In this document: positions 1 through 9,709 of the stretch, in pieces
Numbering within the stretch: the first letter of the stretch is position 1
How the letters are laid out: each line of letters opens with the position of its first letter
Assembly: GCA_029858345.1 (NCBI GenBank)
Contig: JAOUFG010000001.1
Coordinates: 41,916 to 105,915 of the forward strand
From: Phycisphaerae bacterium
Lineage (GTDB): Bacteria; Planctomycetota; Phycisphaerae; Sedimentisphaerales; Anaerohalosphaeraceae
DNA: 64,000 nucleotides
Reading direction: 5' to 3'
The notes under the pieces: generated by a model
Databases searched by the model: none
What the model was told of the DNA's origin: nothing
What the model saw: only the letters and a program-made list of their open reading frames with translations
Translations under genes and position numbers: made by a program

Positions 1-323
1 ATGATCTGACCGGCGTCTCCGTCCAGCAGGATTAAACGTGTAGAGGCGACATTTAAGGAAAGACGAAACAAGGTGGTAATCAGCAATAACGACGGAAAGG
101 TTGACAACTCCAGCGGTTCATTACTGCCCAGAACGATAATTAAAACAGCAATCGCCAGAGAAATACTGCACGCAATCCCGATGTCCAGAAGAAAGGTCGG
201 CAGCGGGATCAACAAAGTCGCCAAAATCACCACCAACCCGGCTGCAAAGATAATGTTGCTCTTGCCAGCCAATCGTGTCGCAACGGTGTTGGGGGCTGCC
301 ATTTTTTGTTCCGATTTACTCAT
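1..323 (-). CDS. flhA: Flagellar export gate protein FlhA, N-terminal part (3' end outside window)
   Basis: Reverse-strand translation MSKSEQKMAAPNTVATRLAGKSNIIFAAGLVV...PLPTFLLDIGIACSISLAI...NEPLELSTFPSLLLITTLFRLSLNVASTRLILLDGDAGQI is typical FlhA/FHIPEP; follows fliN. Confidence 0.93.
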   Translation of the reverse strand, partial: MSKSEQKMAAPNTVATRLAGKSNIIFAAGLVVILATLLIPLPTFLLDIGIACSISLAIAVLIIVLGSNEPLELSTFPSLLLITTLFRLSLNVASTRLILLDGDAGQI

Positions 324-348
324 TCATCCGTGCTTTCCGTTAGGTGTT

Positions 349-771
349 TTAAACGCTGGCCGCTTCTTCAGGGACTTTCATATCACGAACGGTTTTGGAC
401 CCGACCACCTCGCGGATCCGGATACCATAATGATCATTGACAACAACAATGTCCCCTGTCGCCAGCCGTATGTCCTGCACATACAAGTCCGCGGGTTGGC
501 CCACCAACCGGTCCAGTTCCAACACCGAGCCCGGCCCTAACTGCAACAACCGTTTGAAGGACACATTTGCGTTTCCAATCGCAACCGTAATCGGCATCTT
601 GATGTCCATCAGGACATCCATGTTTTCCCCGGAATCAGCGCCGGTGTCAACCGCCTCACTGAATTCCGCTGTTTTGGCCTGCATCGTATCGGAGGTCTGT
701 TCGTCCGTTTGTTCGGTTTTTACCTGTTCAGTATCTGCCATTGCTTTCTCTTTCATTCTATGATCAGTCAC
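349..771 (-). CDS. fliN: Flagellar motor switch protein FliN
   Basis: C-terminal SpoA domain (MDIKMPITVAIGNANVSFKRLLQLGPGSVLELDRLVGQPADLYV...); adjacent to fliM. Confidence 0.93.
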   Translation of the reverse strand: MTDHRMKEKAMADTEQVKTEQTDEQTSDTMQAKTAEFSEAVDTGADSGENMDVLMDIKMPITVAIGNANVSFKRLLQLGPGSVLELDRLVGQPADLYVQDIRLATGDIVVVNDHYGIRIREVVGSKTVRDMKVPEEAASV

Positions 772-1721
772 TAAGGATTCGTGTCTTGTCCGATCACCAC
801 AATCGCCCCGCGTCCGGCCGATTGTGCCGGCCAGGCCTTAAAACACACCTGCCCATTGACCTGGACATCAAGCGGCGTGGTAATGCTGTGATCCAATAAA
901 ACAAAATCACCTTTTTCTAACGTCAAAATATCCTGGAACGCCATCATCGACGGACAAAGCCAGACAGAGGTCTCCATCACGGCATCCGCCATACACTCAA
1001 TCACCTGTTCGGGCATTTTTTGGCGTTCCTGGGGGGTGGTTCGCACCGTCGGAACACCCGCGATCGAATCCACCACCTCGTCTAACAAGTACAGAGATAT
1101 GTCCAACCGCGTTTCCGTATCACCGGCCTGAAATGAAATTTGACACATGTCTTCAAGCTGCTGAAACGGCAGCGGCCACCGTCCATGAACCATCGTATCC
1201 GCTTTTTCAAGAACGATCTCGCCATAGACCGAAAACCCCTCGCACAACGAATCGGTCACAGCACTGAAAATGTCTTCCAGGATGGATTTCTCCAAAGCTG
1301 ACAACCGGTCTTCTTCACCGATTTGGCCTTCCGGGTCACGCAGCGTCTGGGCAATTAACCGCGTACAGGTTTCAAACGGAAGCCCGACAAAGCCCACGGG
1401 CTTTTTGCCCGGCATTAAAAGCGGCAGGAAGTAATGATTGCTGCTGTCGTGATCAATCTGTTCGGCTAAAACAGAGGCGTAATGCTCGGTCACCGCGGCG
1501 GGTTTGACCTCCACATCACTGCCACACAAGAAATGCAGAGTACGCTGCATAAACCCCGCCAGCACATCCGCGAAATCCGTCATGCGCTTCATGGCAGCGG
1601 CGCCAAACCGGTGGGGCACCGTCCATGACACCTCTGAACAGTCCGCCGCCGGTGGTTCCGGAGGAACCTGTGAACGCATCCGGTTCATTAAATTGATTAG
1701 TTTTTCACGACCTAAATCCAT
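771..1721 (-). CDS. fliM: Flagellar motor switch protein FliM
   Basis: FliM-like length and C-terminal SpoA region (FQDILTLEKGDFVLLDHSITTPLDVQVNGQVCFKAWPA); between fliL and fliN. Confidence 0.85.
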   Translation of the reverse strand: MDLGREKLINLMNRMRSQVPPEPPAADCSEVSWTVPHRFGAAAMKRMTDFADVLAGFMQRTLHFLCGSDVEVKPAAVTEHYASVLAEQIDHDSSNHYFLPLLMPGKKPVGFVGLPFETCTRLIAQTLRDPEGQIGEEDRLSALEKSILEDIFSAVTDSLCEGFSVYGEIVLEKADTMVHGRWPLPFQQLEDMCQISFQAGDTETRLDISLYLLDEVVDSIAGVPTVRTTPQERQKMPEQVIECMADAVMETSVWLCPSMMAFQDILTLEKGDFVLLDHSITTPLDVQVNGQVCFKAWPAQSAGRGAIVVIGQDTNP

Positions 1722-1736
1722 TCTTTTCCAATCGCC

Positions 1737-2327
1737 TTACTGGACAGCAAATTCTTTAAAGAAAACACGCTTGACAAAGGGTTGGCCCTTTGGAAACAAC
1801 AGTTCGTTGCATTGCTGGAGCACGTCTTTTTTGATCTGGTTTAAGTTTCGCGACCCGCGAACATCCTCCAGGCTAAGCCCCGCCAAATAGGTGGTCATCC
1901 AGTCACGCACCAGCATTTTCTTGACGGCCATAAATTCCCGGCCTTTGATTTCGTCCAGCTCCGGACTCATTTCCAGCGTTATCGTCAGACGGACATAGCG
2001 TGTCACGCCCGGTTCATCCAGGTTGGCCAGAACCGGTTCAAATTCTTCGATCCATACCCGCTGATCGGTCTGTTTGGTTAACATGGCGTTAATCGCGTTC
2101 TCCTGATTTGCCGCTTCATTGACGATTTCCAAATCAGTCGGGGTTGTTCCCCCCATCAGGTGCGACAGCGCAAATCCGCCGCCGGAGCCGGCTAAGGTCA
2201 CCGCCCCCAGGATCAGCCATGTATAAAGCATTGGTCCACTTCCGGACGAAGGGGTCTCTGTCTGCGGTTGTTCCGGTGTTTGTTCGGCCTCGGTCTCGGC
2301 CCTTGTCGTTTCTTTTTCTTCTGCCAT
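1737..2327 (-). CDS. fliL: Flagellar basal body-associated protein FliL
   Basis: Single TM segment, C-terminal FliL pattern (VRLTITLEMSPELDEIKGREFMAVKKMLVRDWMTTYLAGLSLEDVRGSRNLNQIKKDVLQQCNELLF...RVFFKEFAVQ). Confidence 0.88.
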   Translation of the reverse strand: MAEEKETTRAETEAEQTPEQPQTETPSSGSGPMLYTWLILGAVTLAGSGGGFALSHLMGGTTPTDLEIVNEAANQENAINAMLTKQTDQRVWIEEFEPVLANLDEPGVTRYVRLTITLEMSPELDEIKGREFMAVKKMLVRDWMTTYLAGLSLEDVRGSRNLNQIKKDVLQQCNELLFPKGQPFVKRVFFKEFAVQ

Positions 2328-2348
2328 ATTCGGATTCTTTCCAGGCGA

Positions 2349-3746
2349 TTACGCCATTGTAAATTCGTGTTGACGGTATTTTTTCACTTTCTCACGCAAG
2401 GTGCGGTCGCTAATGCCCAAAACCCTTGCCGCCTGCGCCTGATTGCCGTCGGCCCGGGTCAATGTCGCCAAAATGGCCTGACGCTCAATCTCCTGCAGAG
2501 GTGTTTGCCCCAGTTGGGCCGGGAACAAACCGTCTGCCTGCGGCATGTGTTTCATTTCTTCGACCAGCCACGGTACCTGTGTCACGCACAGGGTTGAGCC
2601 CCGTCCGAGGATCATGGCCGTTCGCACCATATTGCGTAACTGACGAATATTGCCCGGCCAATGATAGGCCTGAAATAACTGGAGTGTTTGCCGGCTGATC
2701 GCGGTAATCACGCGACCGGCTTCATGTGCGAACTGATTGACAAACCACCAGATCAAATCGGGCAGGTCCTCTCGGCGTTCAAGCAGTGAAGGAATTTGAA
2801 GCCGGACCGCCGCAAGTCGATAATACAGATCCGCCCGAAACCGGTCGCTCTGAACCAAGTGGTGGATGTCCTGATTGGTCGTGCTGATGATTCGGACATT
2901 GGTGTGGATATTTTCATGGCCGCCGACACGCTCAAAAGACATCTGCTCCAGCGCCCGCAGCAGTTTGGCCTGAAAAGCCGGCGGTGTTTCGGTAATCTCG
3001 TCCAGCAAAAGCGTTCCGCCGTGCGCTCGTTCCAATCGACCCTGATGGCACAAAACCGCACCGGTAAAGGCGCCTCGTTCATGTCCAAACAGTTCACTTT
3101 CCAACAGGGATTCATTCAGTGCCGCACAATTGACCTGGACAAACGGCCCGTCACAGCGACGACTGTGATTGTGGATCAACTGCGCAATCAGTTCTTTGCC
3201 GGTTCCGCTGGAACCGCTGATGAGAACCGGCGCCGCCGTCCGGGCAACGGACCGGGCCATTTGGACCGTTTCCCGGAGCACGGCGCTGGTGCCGATAATC
3301 GGAAGGGTCTTCCGGTCGTCGGAGTAAACCGTTTCCATCACATGGGTCGGATGGTTCGGCAAATACGTATCCAGCACGGTATGAATCGCATCGGACGTCA
3401 GCGGTTCGGTAAGAAAATCGACACAGCCAAACCGCATGGCCTTGAGGGCGTGTTCGGAAGAATCCGTCGGGCTGCTCATAACAATCGGCATCTCCGGATG
3501 CTCCTGACGAATGTGCCGGACAATCTCAAAACCATTGTTCCGGTCAGAAACCGCTCCAAACTCCGTGCTAAGAAAGATCAGGTTCCAGTGATGGCGATCC
3601 AGCAGCATTTTCGCCGACTTCAGTGTAACCGCAACGGTGCCGCGCAAATTCCGCTTGGCCAATACCTCCAACAGCGTACAGGCCCGCTTTGAATCCGCTG
3701 TCAAAATCAGCGCCTGATAAAATGTGTTATTATCTGTCTGCGTCAT
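2349..3746 (-). CDS. Sigma54-dependent transcriptional activator (FlbD/FlrC/FleQ-like) with degenerate receiver domain
   Basis: AAA+ domain with Walker A GSSGTGKE, GAFTGA, C-terminal Fis-type HTH (QAAR VLGISDRTLREKVKKY). ORF opens at 3773; the Met at 3746 is the more likely start. Confidence 0.88.
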   Translation of the reverse strand: MTQTDNNTFYQALILTADSKRACTLLEVLAKRNLRGTVAVTLKSAKMLLDRHHWNLIFLSTEFGAVSDRNNGFEIVRHIRQEHPEMPIVMSSPTDSSEHALKAMRFGCVDFLTEPLTSDAIHTVLDTYLPNHPTHVMETVYSDDRKTLPIIGTSAVLRETVQMARSVARTAAPVLISGSSGTGKELIAQLIHNHSRRCDGPFVQVNCAALNESLLESELFGHERGAFTGAVLCHQGRLERAHGGTLLLDEITETPPAFQAKLLRALEQMSFERVGGHENIHTNVRIISTTNQDIHHLVQSDRFRADLYYRLAAVRLQIPSLLERREDLPDLIWWFVNQFAHEAGRVITAISRQTLQLFQAYHWPGNIRQLRNMVRTAMILGRGSTLCVTQVPWLVEEMKHMPQADGLFPAQLGQTPLQEIERQAILATLTRADGNQAQAARVLGISDRTLREKVKKYRQHEFTMA

Positions 3747-4497
3747 TGGTTCCGATCCCAGGCAACCCCTCAACCGGGTTTGCCTGGCTCCACGCGATCA
3801 TTTTCAGCCGACTGCTTGCCACAGCGGCCCACTTTGAATTTGGAAAGGTGTTAATCAACTCACGATAAAGCCGTATTGCCTCGTCAAGGTCAATGCCGCG
3901 AAGACAATTGGCTTTTTGAAATAAAATCCACTGATGATCCGCGGTGTGGTTTTCATCCTCAGCAAACTGCCCTTCCGCCGTGCAGTAGCTCTTAAAGGCC
4001 AGTTCATAATAGTTCAGACGATAGAGAACATCTGCCAACTGGAGAGGACTGACAGCCGTATCAATTTTCTCAAGCGTGAGGACCTGTTCATTTTTCAGCG
4101 CCGTTTTTTCACTTTTCTCCCCTGCCAACGGCACTTCGGGCAACACAAAATCCGGTGCGGCGTCCGCGGCAGGCGGCACGGGCTCGTTTGGCTCCTGGGT
4201 TACTGGTTTTTGGGGGACTTCCAGCGATTGCAATTGGCGAATCAAGCCGTCCAACGTATCGTTTTTTGACGACGCCAAGGGCTCCTCAACCCATTCCACC
4301 TGATCCCACATCAATTGGCGACGCAGGTCGCGGTAGTCCGGCTTCGTCTGAACCGTTTCGCGCGAGATCGGTGCCTCAATCGGAGTTTCCTTTTGCAAAA
4401 CGTCGCCCGGATCCCCGGTGCCCTGTACCGCCGACGACGCACCGTAAAGACAGGCCACGATTCCTAAACAAAGTGTGATGGTTGCCTGAACCCTCAT
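3730..4497 (-). CDS. Exported TPR-type protein of unknown function
   Basis: N-terminal signal-like segment (MRVQATITLCLGIVACLYGASSA) and TPR-like helices (LADVLYRLNYYELAFKSYCTAE...DEAIRLYRELINTFPNSKWA). Confidence 0.65.
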   Translation of the reverse strand: MRVQATITLCLGIVACLYGASSAVQGTGDPGDVLQKETPIEAPISRETVQTKPDYRDLRRQLMWDQVEWVEEPLASSKNDTLDGLIRQLQSLEVPQKPVTQEPNEPVPPAADAAPDFVLPEVPLAGEKSEKTALKNEQVLTLEKIDTAVSPLQLADVLYRLNYYELAFKSYCTAEGQFAEDENHTADHQWILFQKANCLRGIDLDEAIRLYRELINTFPNSKWAAVASSRLKMIAWSQANPVEGLPGIGTNDADR

Positions 4498-6974
4498 TGC
4501 ACCGTATCCTGATCCAAGGCGCCCGCGAAAGCGAGCGCAGCATTGTCATAATCGTTCTGTTTCATATAGATCTTCCCCAACAGTTCAGAAACCTCTGTGC
4601 GAAGGGATTCGTCTTTAATCTGCGTCCGCAGTGTTCCAAGACACAGCTTTTGGGCCTTCTCATACTGACCCTGTTGAAATGCAATCGTTGCCAGCAAAAA
4701 ACCGCCGCACTGTGTATCATAGCCAAGCGGCAAATCACAGATGGCATCTTCCAGCTCTTTTTGAGCCACTCGAAGATCACCATTGAGCATATAACACTCG
4801 GCTAATTCAAGCGTTAATTTCGCACGCAAGCCGGCGTCAGCAATGAATTCAATACGCCGGCGTAGAAGCGTAATGGCCGTATCTATAAGGTCAATAGCCC
4901 GGTATATCGTTGACTTGGCAATCAGTATCTGACACGAATCTTCCTGATTTAAGTTTTCATCCGGGATGCTTTCCAAGATTGTCAGTGCCCGTAGATAATT
5001 TTCCTGCATACACTCGGCCTGAACCAGTTCAAGAACAATCTGCACATGGTCACGCCTGTCCAGGATACCGCCCAATGCCATCCGAAACGCGGCGGCGGCC
5101 TTTTCATATTGTTTCAGCTCAACAAACGACCGCCCCGCCATCAGATAGGTCTGCCCCAGACGGTCATCCGACGTGCCTGCCATGGCTTCAATGGCCTGAC
5201 CAAACCACTTGACCGACGCTTCGTGGTCTGCGGATTCAAACGCACATTGCCCAAGCCCCAACAACGCGGTCCGGCGGGATTCATCGTTGATATTCAGACG
5301 AATGATCTGTTCGTAAAAAGCTACCGCTTCCTGATAAAGGCCGCTGATGCGCGTCGTTTCAGCTAAACTCAGTAATGCCTTATCGGCCACCATGCAATCG
5401 GGATACCGGACCAGCAGTTCATTCAAATCCGCTCTGGCACCGGCGTAATCCTTCATCTGGGTTTTGATTTCGCTGGTACCGAGGAGAGCATAGGGAACCA
5501 ACGCACTGCTTTCAGACCGAGCCGTCAGCAGCTTATAAGAGCCAAGGGCCATCGGCGTCTCATCGGCCATGGCATAAAGCTGTCCTAAACAAAATTGCGC
5601 ATTCGGTATTCGTAAGTCGCTTCGATAATGCAGTTGAAACCGTTGCCACATGGCAATCGCTTCTTTAAGAAGAACCCCTTTCAAATCGCTGAAATCGCTA
5701 TAGCTGGCCGGATCGTAAATTATTCCCTTTTGGCCGTCGTATTGCCAAATCAGACCGGCGTTCGCGGAAATGACCTCGGCCACATACAATCGGTCGACAA
5801 AGGGAAGATAGATGGTGACAGGTTGAGTACGCAACTTAGAAGGCCCGTTGCCCCAACTGACTCCAAGGTCCGCCTCCGAAGCAAATCCCCAAAAAAGTTG
5901 CTCCAACTGAACATCCCGACAGAGAACAGACCACTGGACACCGGCCTTTCGGTTGGGAAAAAAGTCCACTTTGGGCATCAGTGCCGCTTCGTCCATTTGC
6001 TCCATACCAGCCATAAGCAATTCAGAAAGCTGCCTCTGGTCCGTGATCGGTAACACATACGGCTCCATCGAACCCGTCCAGGATGCCGTCGGCAATTCGG
6101 CGTTCAGATCGTTCATTTTCAGAACCTGACGGGTAAGGGCCTCCGCGGCGATAAAATAGCAATCCGCTTCCATAGCTGCCGGCATGTGTTTTTCAAACGA
6201 TTTCAGAAGAGCCAATGCCTGATAGGCCCGGTTCCGTGATTCATAGAATTGTTGATGGTGGTTTTGAATAAACGCCAGATGATAATGGGCCATCGCCCGC
6301 ACAACGAGCGACCGGCTTTGCAGGGCCTCTGTAAACAACGGCCCCATCAGGTCCTGATCTTTTGTCTTTTGAACAGACAACGCCATCTGAAGACCCAGCC
6401 AGTCTCTGAGGCACTGTTGTCTCAGTCCATTGCCGGTTACGTTAGCCCGGAGTTTATCATATACATAATAGGCTTCTTTATAGTCCTGCCGTTGGTACAG
6501 CAACCGGGCTGTTTGAATCGAAACCGCTTTGTCGAGGGTCTCTGCGGTCTGTGTGTCAATGCGGATATTCATCGATGCCCCTGGCGCCGGCAATGTCGGC
6601 GCCTCTTTCTGAAATGAACCATTGTACGCCGGTGCCGGCGGTTCTTGCGGTTGCCGGTCCGATTGTGCAGAAACCTCTGCAGGACCAATCGGACTGTAGA
6701 GATGATGTGTAATCTGAAAGAGAACAAAGCCGGCCAATATGATGCCAACCCCGACGAAAGCTCTCCGGGATGGACGATAGCCCCGGTTCAGCTTAGTCGC
6801 AGCGATAATAATTCGTCGCGTACTTTCAGACAATGAGCTGTCAGAAAAGCTTTGCCCCTGTGAAGGTTTCTGTTGGCACACCCCCGCCGCAAGCTTTTCA
6901 GCAACGGTTTCCGAATCGTCCGCTACCCGATTCAGCTCCGGTTCTTCGGCATTATTCTCTCTGTTTTCCGTCAT
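4494..6974 (-). CDS. Large single-TM TPR protein, mostly predicted extracytoplasmic
   Basis: One TM segment (AFVGVGIILAGFVLFQITHHLY) then many TPR repeats (YQRQDYKEAYYVYDKLR; YQEAVAFYEQIIRL; YEKAAAAFRMALGG). Start at 6974 preferred for its RBS. Confidence 0.7.
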   Translation of the reverse strand: MTENRENNAEEPELNRVADDSETVAEKLAAGVCQQKPSQGQSFSDSSLSESTRRIIIAATKLNRGYRPSRRAFVGVGIILAGFVLFQITHHLYSPIGPAEVSAQSDRQPQEPPAPAYNGSFQKEAPTLPAPGASMNIRIDTQTAETLDKAVSIQTARLLYQRQDYKEAYYVYDKLRANVTGNGLRQQCLRDWLGLQMALSVQKTKDQDLMGPLFTEALQSRSLVVRAMAHYHLAFIQNHHQQFYESRNRAYQALALLKSFEKHMPAAMEADCYFIAAEALTRQVLKMNDLNAELPTASWTGSMEPYVLPITDQRQLSELLMAGMEQMDEAALMPKVDFFPNRKAGVQWSVLCRDVQLEQLFWGFASEADLGVSWGNGPSKLRTQPVTIYLPFVDRLYVAEVISANAGLIWQYDGQKGIIYDPASYSDFSDLKGVLLKEAIAMWQRFQLHYRSDLRIPNAQFCLGQLYAMADETPMALGSYKLLTARSESSALVPYALLGTSEIKTQMKDYAGARADLNELLVRYPDCMVADKALLSLAETTRISGLYQEAVAFYEQIIRLNINDESRRTALLGLGQCAFESADHEASVKWFGQAIEAMAGTSDDRLGQTYLMAGRSFVELKQYEKAAAAFRMALGGILDRRDHVQIVLELVQAECMQENYLRALTILESIPDENLNQEDSCQILIAKSTIYRAIDLIDTAITLLRRRIEFIADAGLRAKLTLELAECYMLNGDLRVAQKELEDAICDLPLGYDTQCGGFLLATIAFQQGQYEKAQKLCLGTLRTQIKDESLRTEVSELLGKIYMKQNDYDNAALAFAGALDQDTVQ

Positions 6975-7044
6975 AATCCTGTCGCTTTGTCTCACATACC
7001 CAGCATACACGCAAGAGGCGCACTATTTCGACGGGTTTCAAGGG

Positions 7045-7060
7045 AGCAAAAAATGTGCCA
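7045..7060 (-). promoter_or_regulatory. Sigma54 promoter TGGCACATTTTTTGCT upstream of TPR-sigma54 activator-fliLMN-flhA operon
   Basis: Matches TGGCAC-N5-TTGC with GG/GC spacing of 10; about 35-70 bp upstream of candidate starts. Confidence 0.85.
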
Positions 7061-7270
7061 CAAGGAAAAAACGGGGATTTTCTGCCCAATAACACAGTTT
7101 GAAAAGGTTTATAATATCCCGATTATGTTCAGATGTCAGATTTTCACACATCCACGGGACACCGCGAAACAGGAAATGAAAGCTCCCCCGAAAATTGAAA
7201 AAATGTAAGGGCCTATCCTAATAACCGGGACGTGATGGGACCAAGCGAAAAGTCCGAGGCCAAGGCGGCA

Positions 7271-7324
7271 GGGCCAAAATCGCCGCAGGCGTAGCCAAAG
7301 CCACGTTGAGGGTGCTTTTGGCCC
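7271..7324. other. Inverted-repeat element upstream of the TPR operon promoter
   Basis: Perfect 9-bp arms GGGCCAAAA (7271-7279) / TTTTGGCCC (7316-7324) within a GC-rich tract. Confidence 0.6.
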
Positions 7325-7417
7325 GACAACGCATGCATTTTTCGACATTTTTAAGGGGTAATTTTACAAATTTTTGATTTTTGATATTTTAAACAGGCCA
7401 TCGGTCTGTTTGAGTGA

Positions 7418-7792
7418 TTAATCAGCAACAGCCTGCCAACCCTGCTTTAATTCCTGAAGAAGATTTATTACATCCTGAATCATCGCGGCATCTTTTTTGA
7501 GATTGGCCTGAGAGAGATGTCGGTGTATGAAATTATACAGAGAGCGAAGATTTTGTGCGATTTGTCCGCCCTTGTCCATATCCAGGACTGTATTGAGTTC
7601 AATAATAATATCCGTCGCCTTGGCAATGCGAATTCCCTTGGAGGCATAATCCTCTCGCTCCAGATCCGCAATGGCCTGCTTCAGAAAATTAATCGCACCG
7701 TCATAAAGCATCACGACCAGTCGCCCGCGATTTTGAGTGCAAACAGCCGTCTCTTGATAAACCTTGATTCCATTCATATCCTGATTCCCCAA
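7418..7792 (-). CDS. fliS: Flagellar export chaperone FliS (copy 1)
   Basis: FliS pattern: YQETAVCTQNRGRLVVMLYDGAINFLKQA...ELNTVLDMDKGGQIAQNLRSLYNFI. Confidence 0.92.
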   Translation of the reverse strand: MGNQDMNGIKVYQETAVCTQNRGRLVVMLYDGAINFLKQAIADLEREDYASKGIRIAKATDIIIELNTVLDMDKGGQIAQNLRSLYNFIHRHLSQANLKKDAAMIQDVINLLQELKQGWQAVAD

Positions 7793-7864
7793 AGTGAGAT
7801 AGCGTCATCCCCACTCTCATAAGGCCGGAAAACATCTGCTTCCGTGCGCCTCTTCAGAGACTTG

Positions 7865-7907
7865 ACAGAAGACAGTTACCGCCTTATTGACCGCAACTGT
7901 CTTCTGT
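7865..7907. other. Long stem-loop in flagellin 1 - fliS 1 gap
   Basis: Perfect 13-bp inverted repeat ACAGAAGACAGTT / AACTGTCTTCTGT, 17-nt loop. Confidence 0.85.
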
Positions 7908-7934
7908 TCATTTGTTCATCCCTGTCTTTACTGC

Positions 7935-8744
7935 TTATGCGAGAAGGTTCAGCGCCATCTGCGGCATTGCATTGGCCTGGCCCAGCATAGCAACGCCGGC
8001 CTGTGCCAACACCTGATTGCGTGTCATGGCAGCCATTTCGGTCGCAACATCCACATCCGAAACGCGCGATTCGGCAGCCATCATGTTTTCGGCCTGAATG
8101 TTCAGGACTTCATTGGTGCTTTCCAGACGGTTCATCATATAACCAAAGCTGGCGCGAGCACTGTCCTTAAGCTCGATCGCGGTATCAACCAAAGCCAGGG
8201 CAGCCGCAGCATTTGTCGTTGTGGTGACCGAAGCGCTGTCAAGACCCAGTGCCGAAGTCTGAACATCAACAGAGTTTACTGTGACGGATGATCCGACGCC
8301 GAAATGGATGGTGTTGGTGCCGGAAGCGCTGTTGAGCATGTTGACGCTGTTAAAATTGGCCGTTGTTGCAATACGATTGATCTCAGCGATCATCTGTGTG
8401 AATTCATTGTTCATAATGTTTCGCTGCTGATCAGAATAAGAACCCGTCGCGGCTTGTTCAGCCAGTTCTTTCATCCGAATCAGAATCGAGTCGATGGTGC
8501 CCATGGCGCCTTCCATCGTCTGCAGCATACTGATGGCGTCCATGGCATTGCGGGAGCCCTGCTGTGTCACAGCAATGTCCGCCCGCATGAGTTCACGAAC
8601 CGCCAACCCTGCGGCGTCGTCTTTGGCACTGTTGATCCGAAGACCGGAAGAGAGCCGTTCGATCGATTGAGCCAGACTGTCATAACTGTTGCCAAGATGC
8701 CGTGCTGCGTTTTGTGCCATAATGTTGTTCTTGATTACTAACAT
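7935..8744 (-). CDS. fliC: Flagellin (copy 1, 269 aa, D0/D1 domains only)
   Basis: Conserved flagellin N- and C-termini (SSGLRINSAKDDAAGLAV...; ...TEMAAMTRNQVLAQAGVAMLGQANAMPQMALNLLA). Confidence 0.95.
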   Translation of the reverse strand: MLVIKNNIMAQNAARHLGNSYDSLAQSIERLSSGLRINSAKDDAAGLAVRELMRADIAVTQQGSRNAMDAISMLQTMEGAMGTIDSILIRMKELAEQAATGSYSDQQRNIMNNEFTQMIAEINRIATTANFNSVNMLNSASGTNTIHFGVGSSVTVNSVDVQTSALGLDSASVTTTTNAAAALALVDTAIELKDSARASFGYMMNRLESTNEVLNIQAENMMAAESRVSDVDVATEMAAMTRNQVLAQAGVAMLGQANAMPQMALNLLA

Positions 8745-9175
8745 ACGCTGTGTCTCCTAAAAAAATAATGTTTTGAGTCCCCTGTCAGGGTCCTTTCTGC
8801 CAACAATCCGTTTTGACTACCTAACAAAACCTGTCTCCACGGGTTCACATGAAACTATTATCGAGGCAATTAAACAGGGGCTTAAGGCAATTAAAGCGGC
8901 TTAAAACGACGCTTTCATCAAGGACCGATAGTGAATGGGATAATGTTGGTAGTATCTGAAAACAACGAGGCAAAAAAAATTACCCGCTTTCCCAAAAAAA
9001 AACAGCTCTTTGGTAAGAGATAAAAAATGATGAATTTAGGGGTTATGCAGGATATGTGTCACCGTGTCAGCCAATCAATATTCCGCACCGTTTTATTATC
9101 GGGTGAGACAAGCAAAAAAGGGAAATGAACGACAATACTCCGGATATTCTGCGGATGAGTGAAGAAAGTTGTAAT

Positions 9176-9574
9176 CTACAGAGCCCGGCTCTTTGGCAAG
9201 CGGGTACTTTGAGTGTGTCGGGTAATTTCTTCCCATCCTTGTCTTAAGTTATCCAGAATGGCAATTATTTCTTTAAGCATCCGCGTATCGTTTTTAATAT
9301 TCGCATCCCCCAAATACCGCCAGATGAAATTGTAAAGGGACCGCAGATTCTGAGCGACGCTTCCACCCCGGTCAAGATCCAGTGTGCTGTTCAACTCGAA
9401 GATGATATTCCGCGCGCGGCCAATGTTCCGATTTCTGCCGGCAATATCCTCCTGACCAATGCATTGGCCGGCCTTTTTTAGAAAACAGATCGCTCCATCG
9501 TATAATAGTACGATCAATCCTCCTTTTGTTTGCGTTGTTACAGCCGTTTCCTGATAGGCGATTGCAGCATTCAT
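9176..9574 (-). CDS. fliS: Flagellar export chaperone FliS (copy 2)
   Basis: YQETAVTTQTKGGLIVLLYDGAICFLKKA...ELNSTLDLDRGGSVAQNLRSLYNFIWRYL. Confidence 0.92.
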   Translation of the reverse strand: MNAAIAYQETAVTTQTKGGLIVLLYDGAICFLKKAGQCIGQEDIAGRNRNIGRARNIIFELNSTLDLDRGGSVAQNLRSLYNFIWRYLGDANIKNDTRMLKEIIAILDNLRQGWEEITRHTQSTRLPKSRAL

Positions 9575-9640
9575 CCCGGAACTCCAGATTGTTAATCCCT
9601 ACTTTCAATTGATTCAAGAAGATGCCGGAAGGACAGGGCC

Positions 9641-9697
9641 CTTACCATTGGGGTGGCTGGCTATTACCATTACCAGACCACCCCGTATTATGGTAAG
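9641..9697. other. Long stem-loop in flagellin 2 - fliS 2 gap
   Basis: CTTACCAT...GGGGTGG.CTGG / CCAGACCACCCC...ATGGTAAG nested inverted repeats. Confidence 0.8.
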
Positions 9698-9709
9698 AAG
9701 TCTAAGATG

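Noticed and set aside
73-540. 155-aa plus-strand ORF at window start
   Set aside because: Antisense to flhA/fliN.
2796-3692. 298-aa plus-strand ORF opposite the sigma54 activator
   Set aside because: Composition typical of antisense translation; opposite strand encodes an unambiguous AAA+ regulator.
7136-7348. 70-aa minus-strand ORF in the TPR operon upstream region
   Set aside because: Falls on an inverted-repeat element; cysteine/tryptophan-rich shadow translation.
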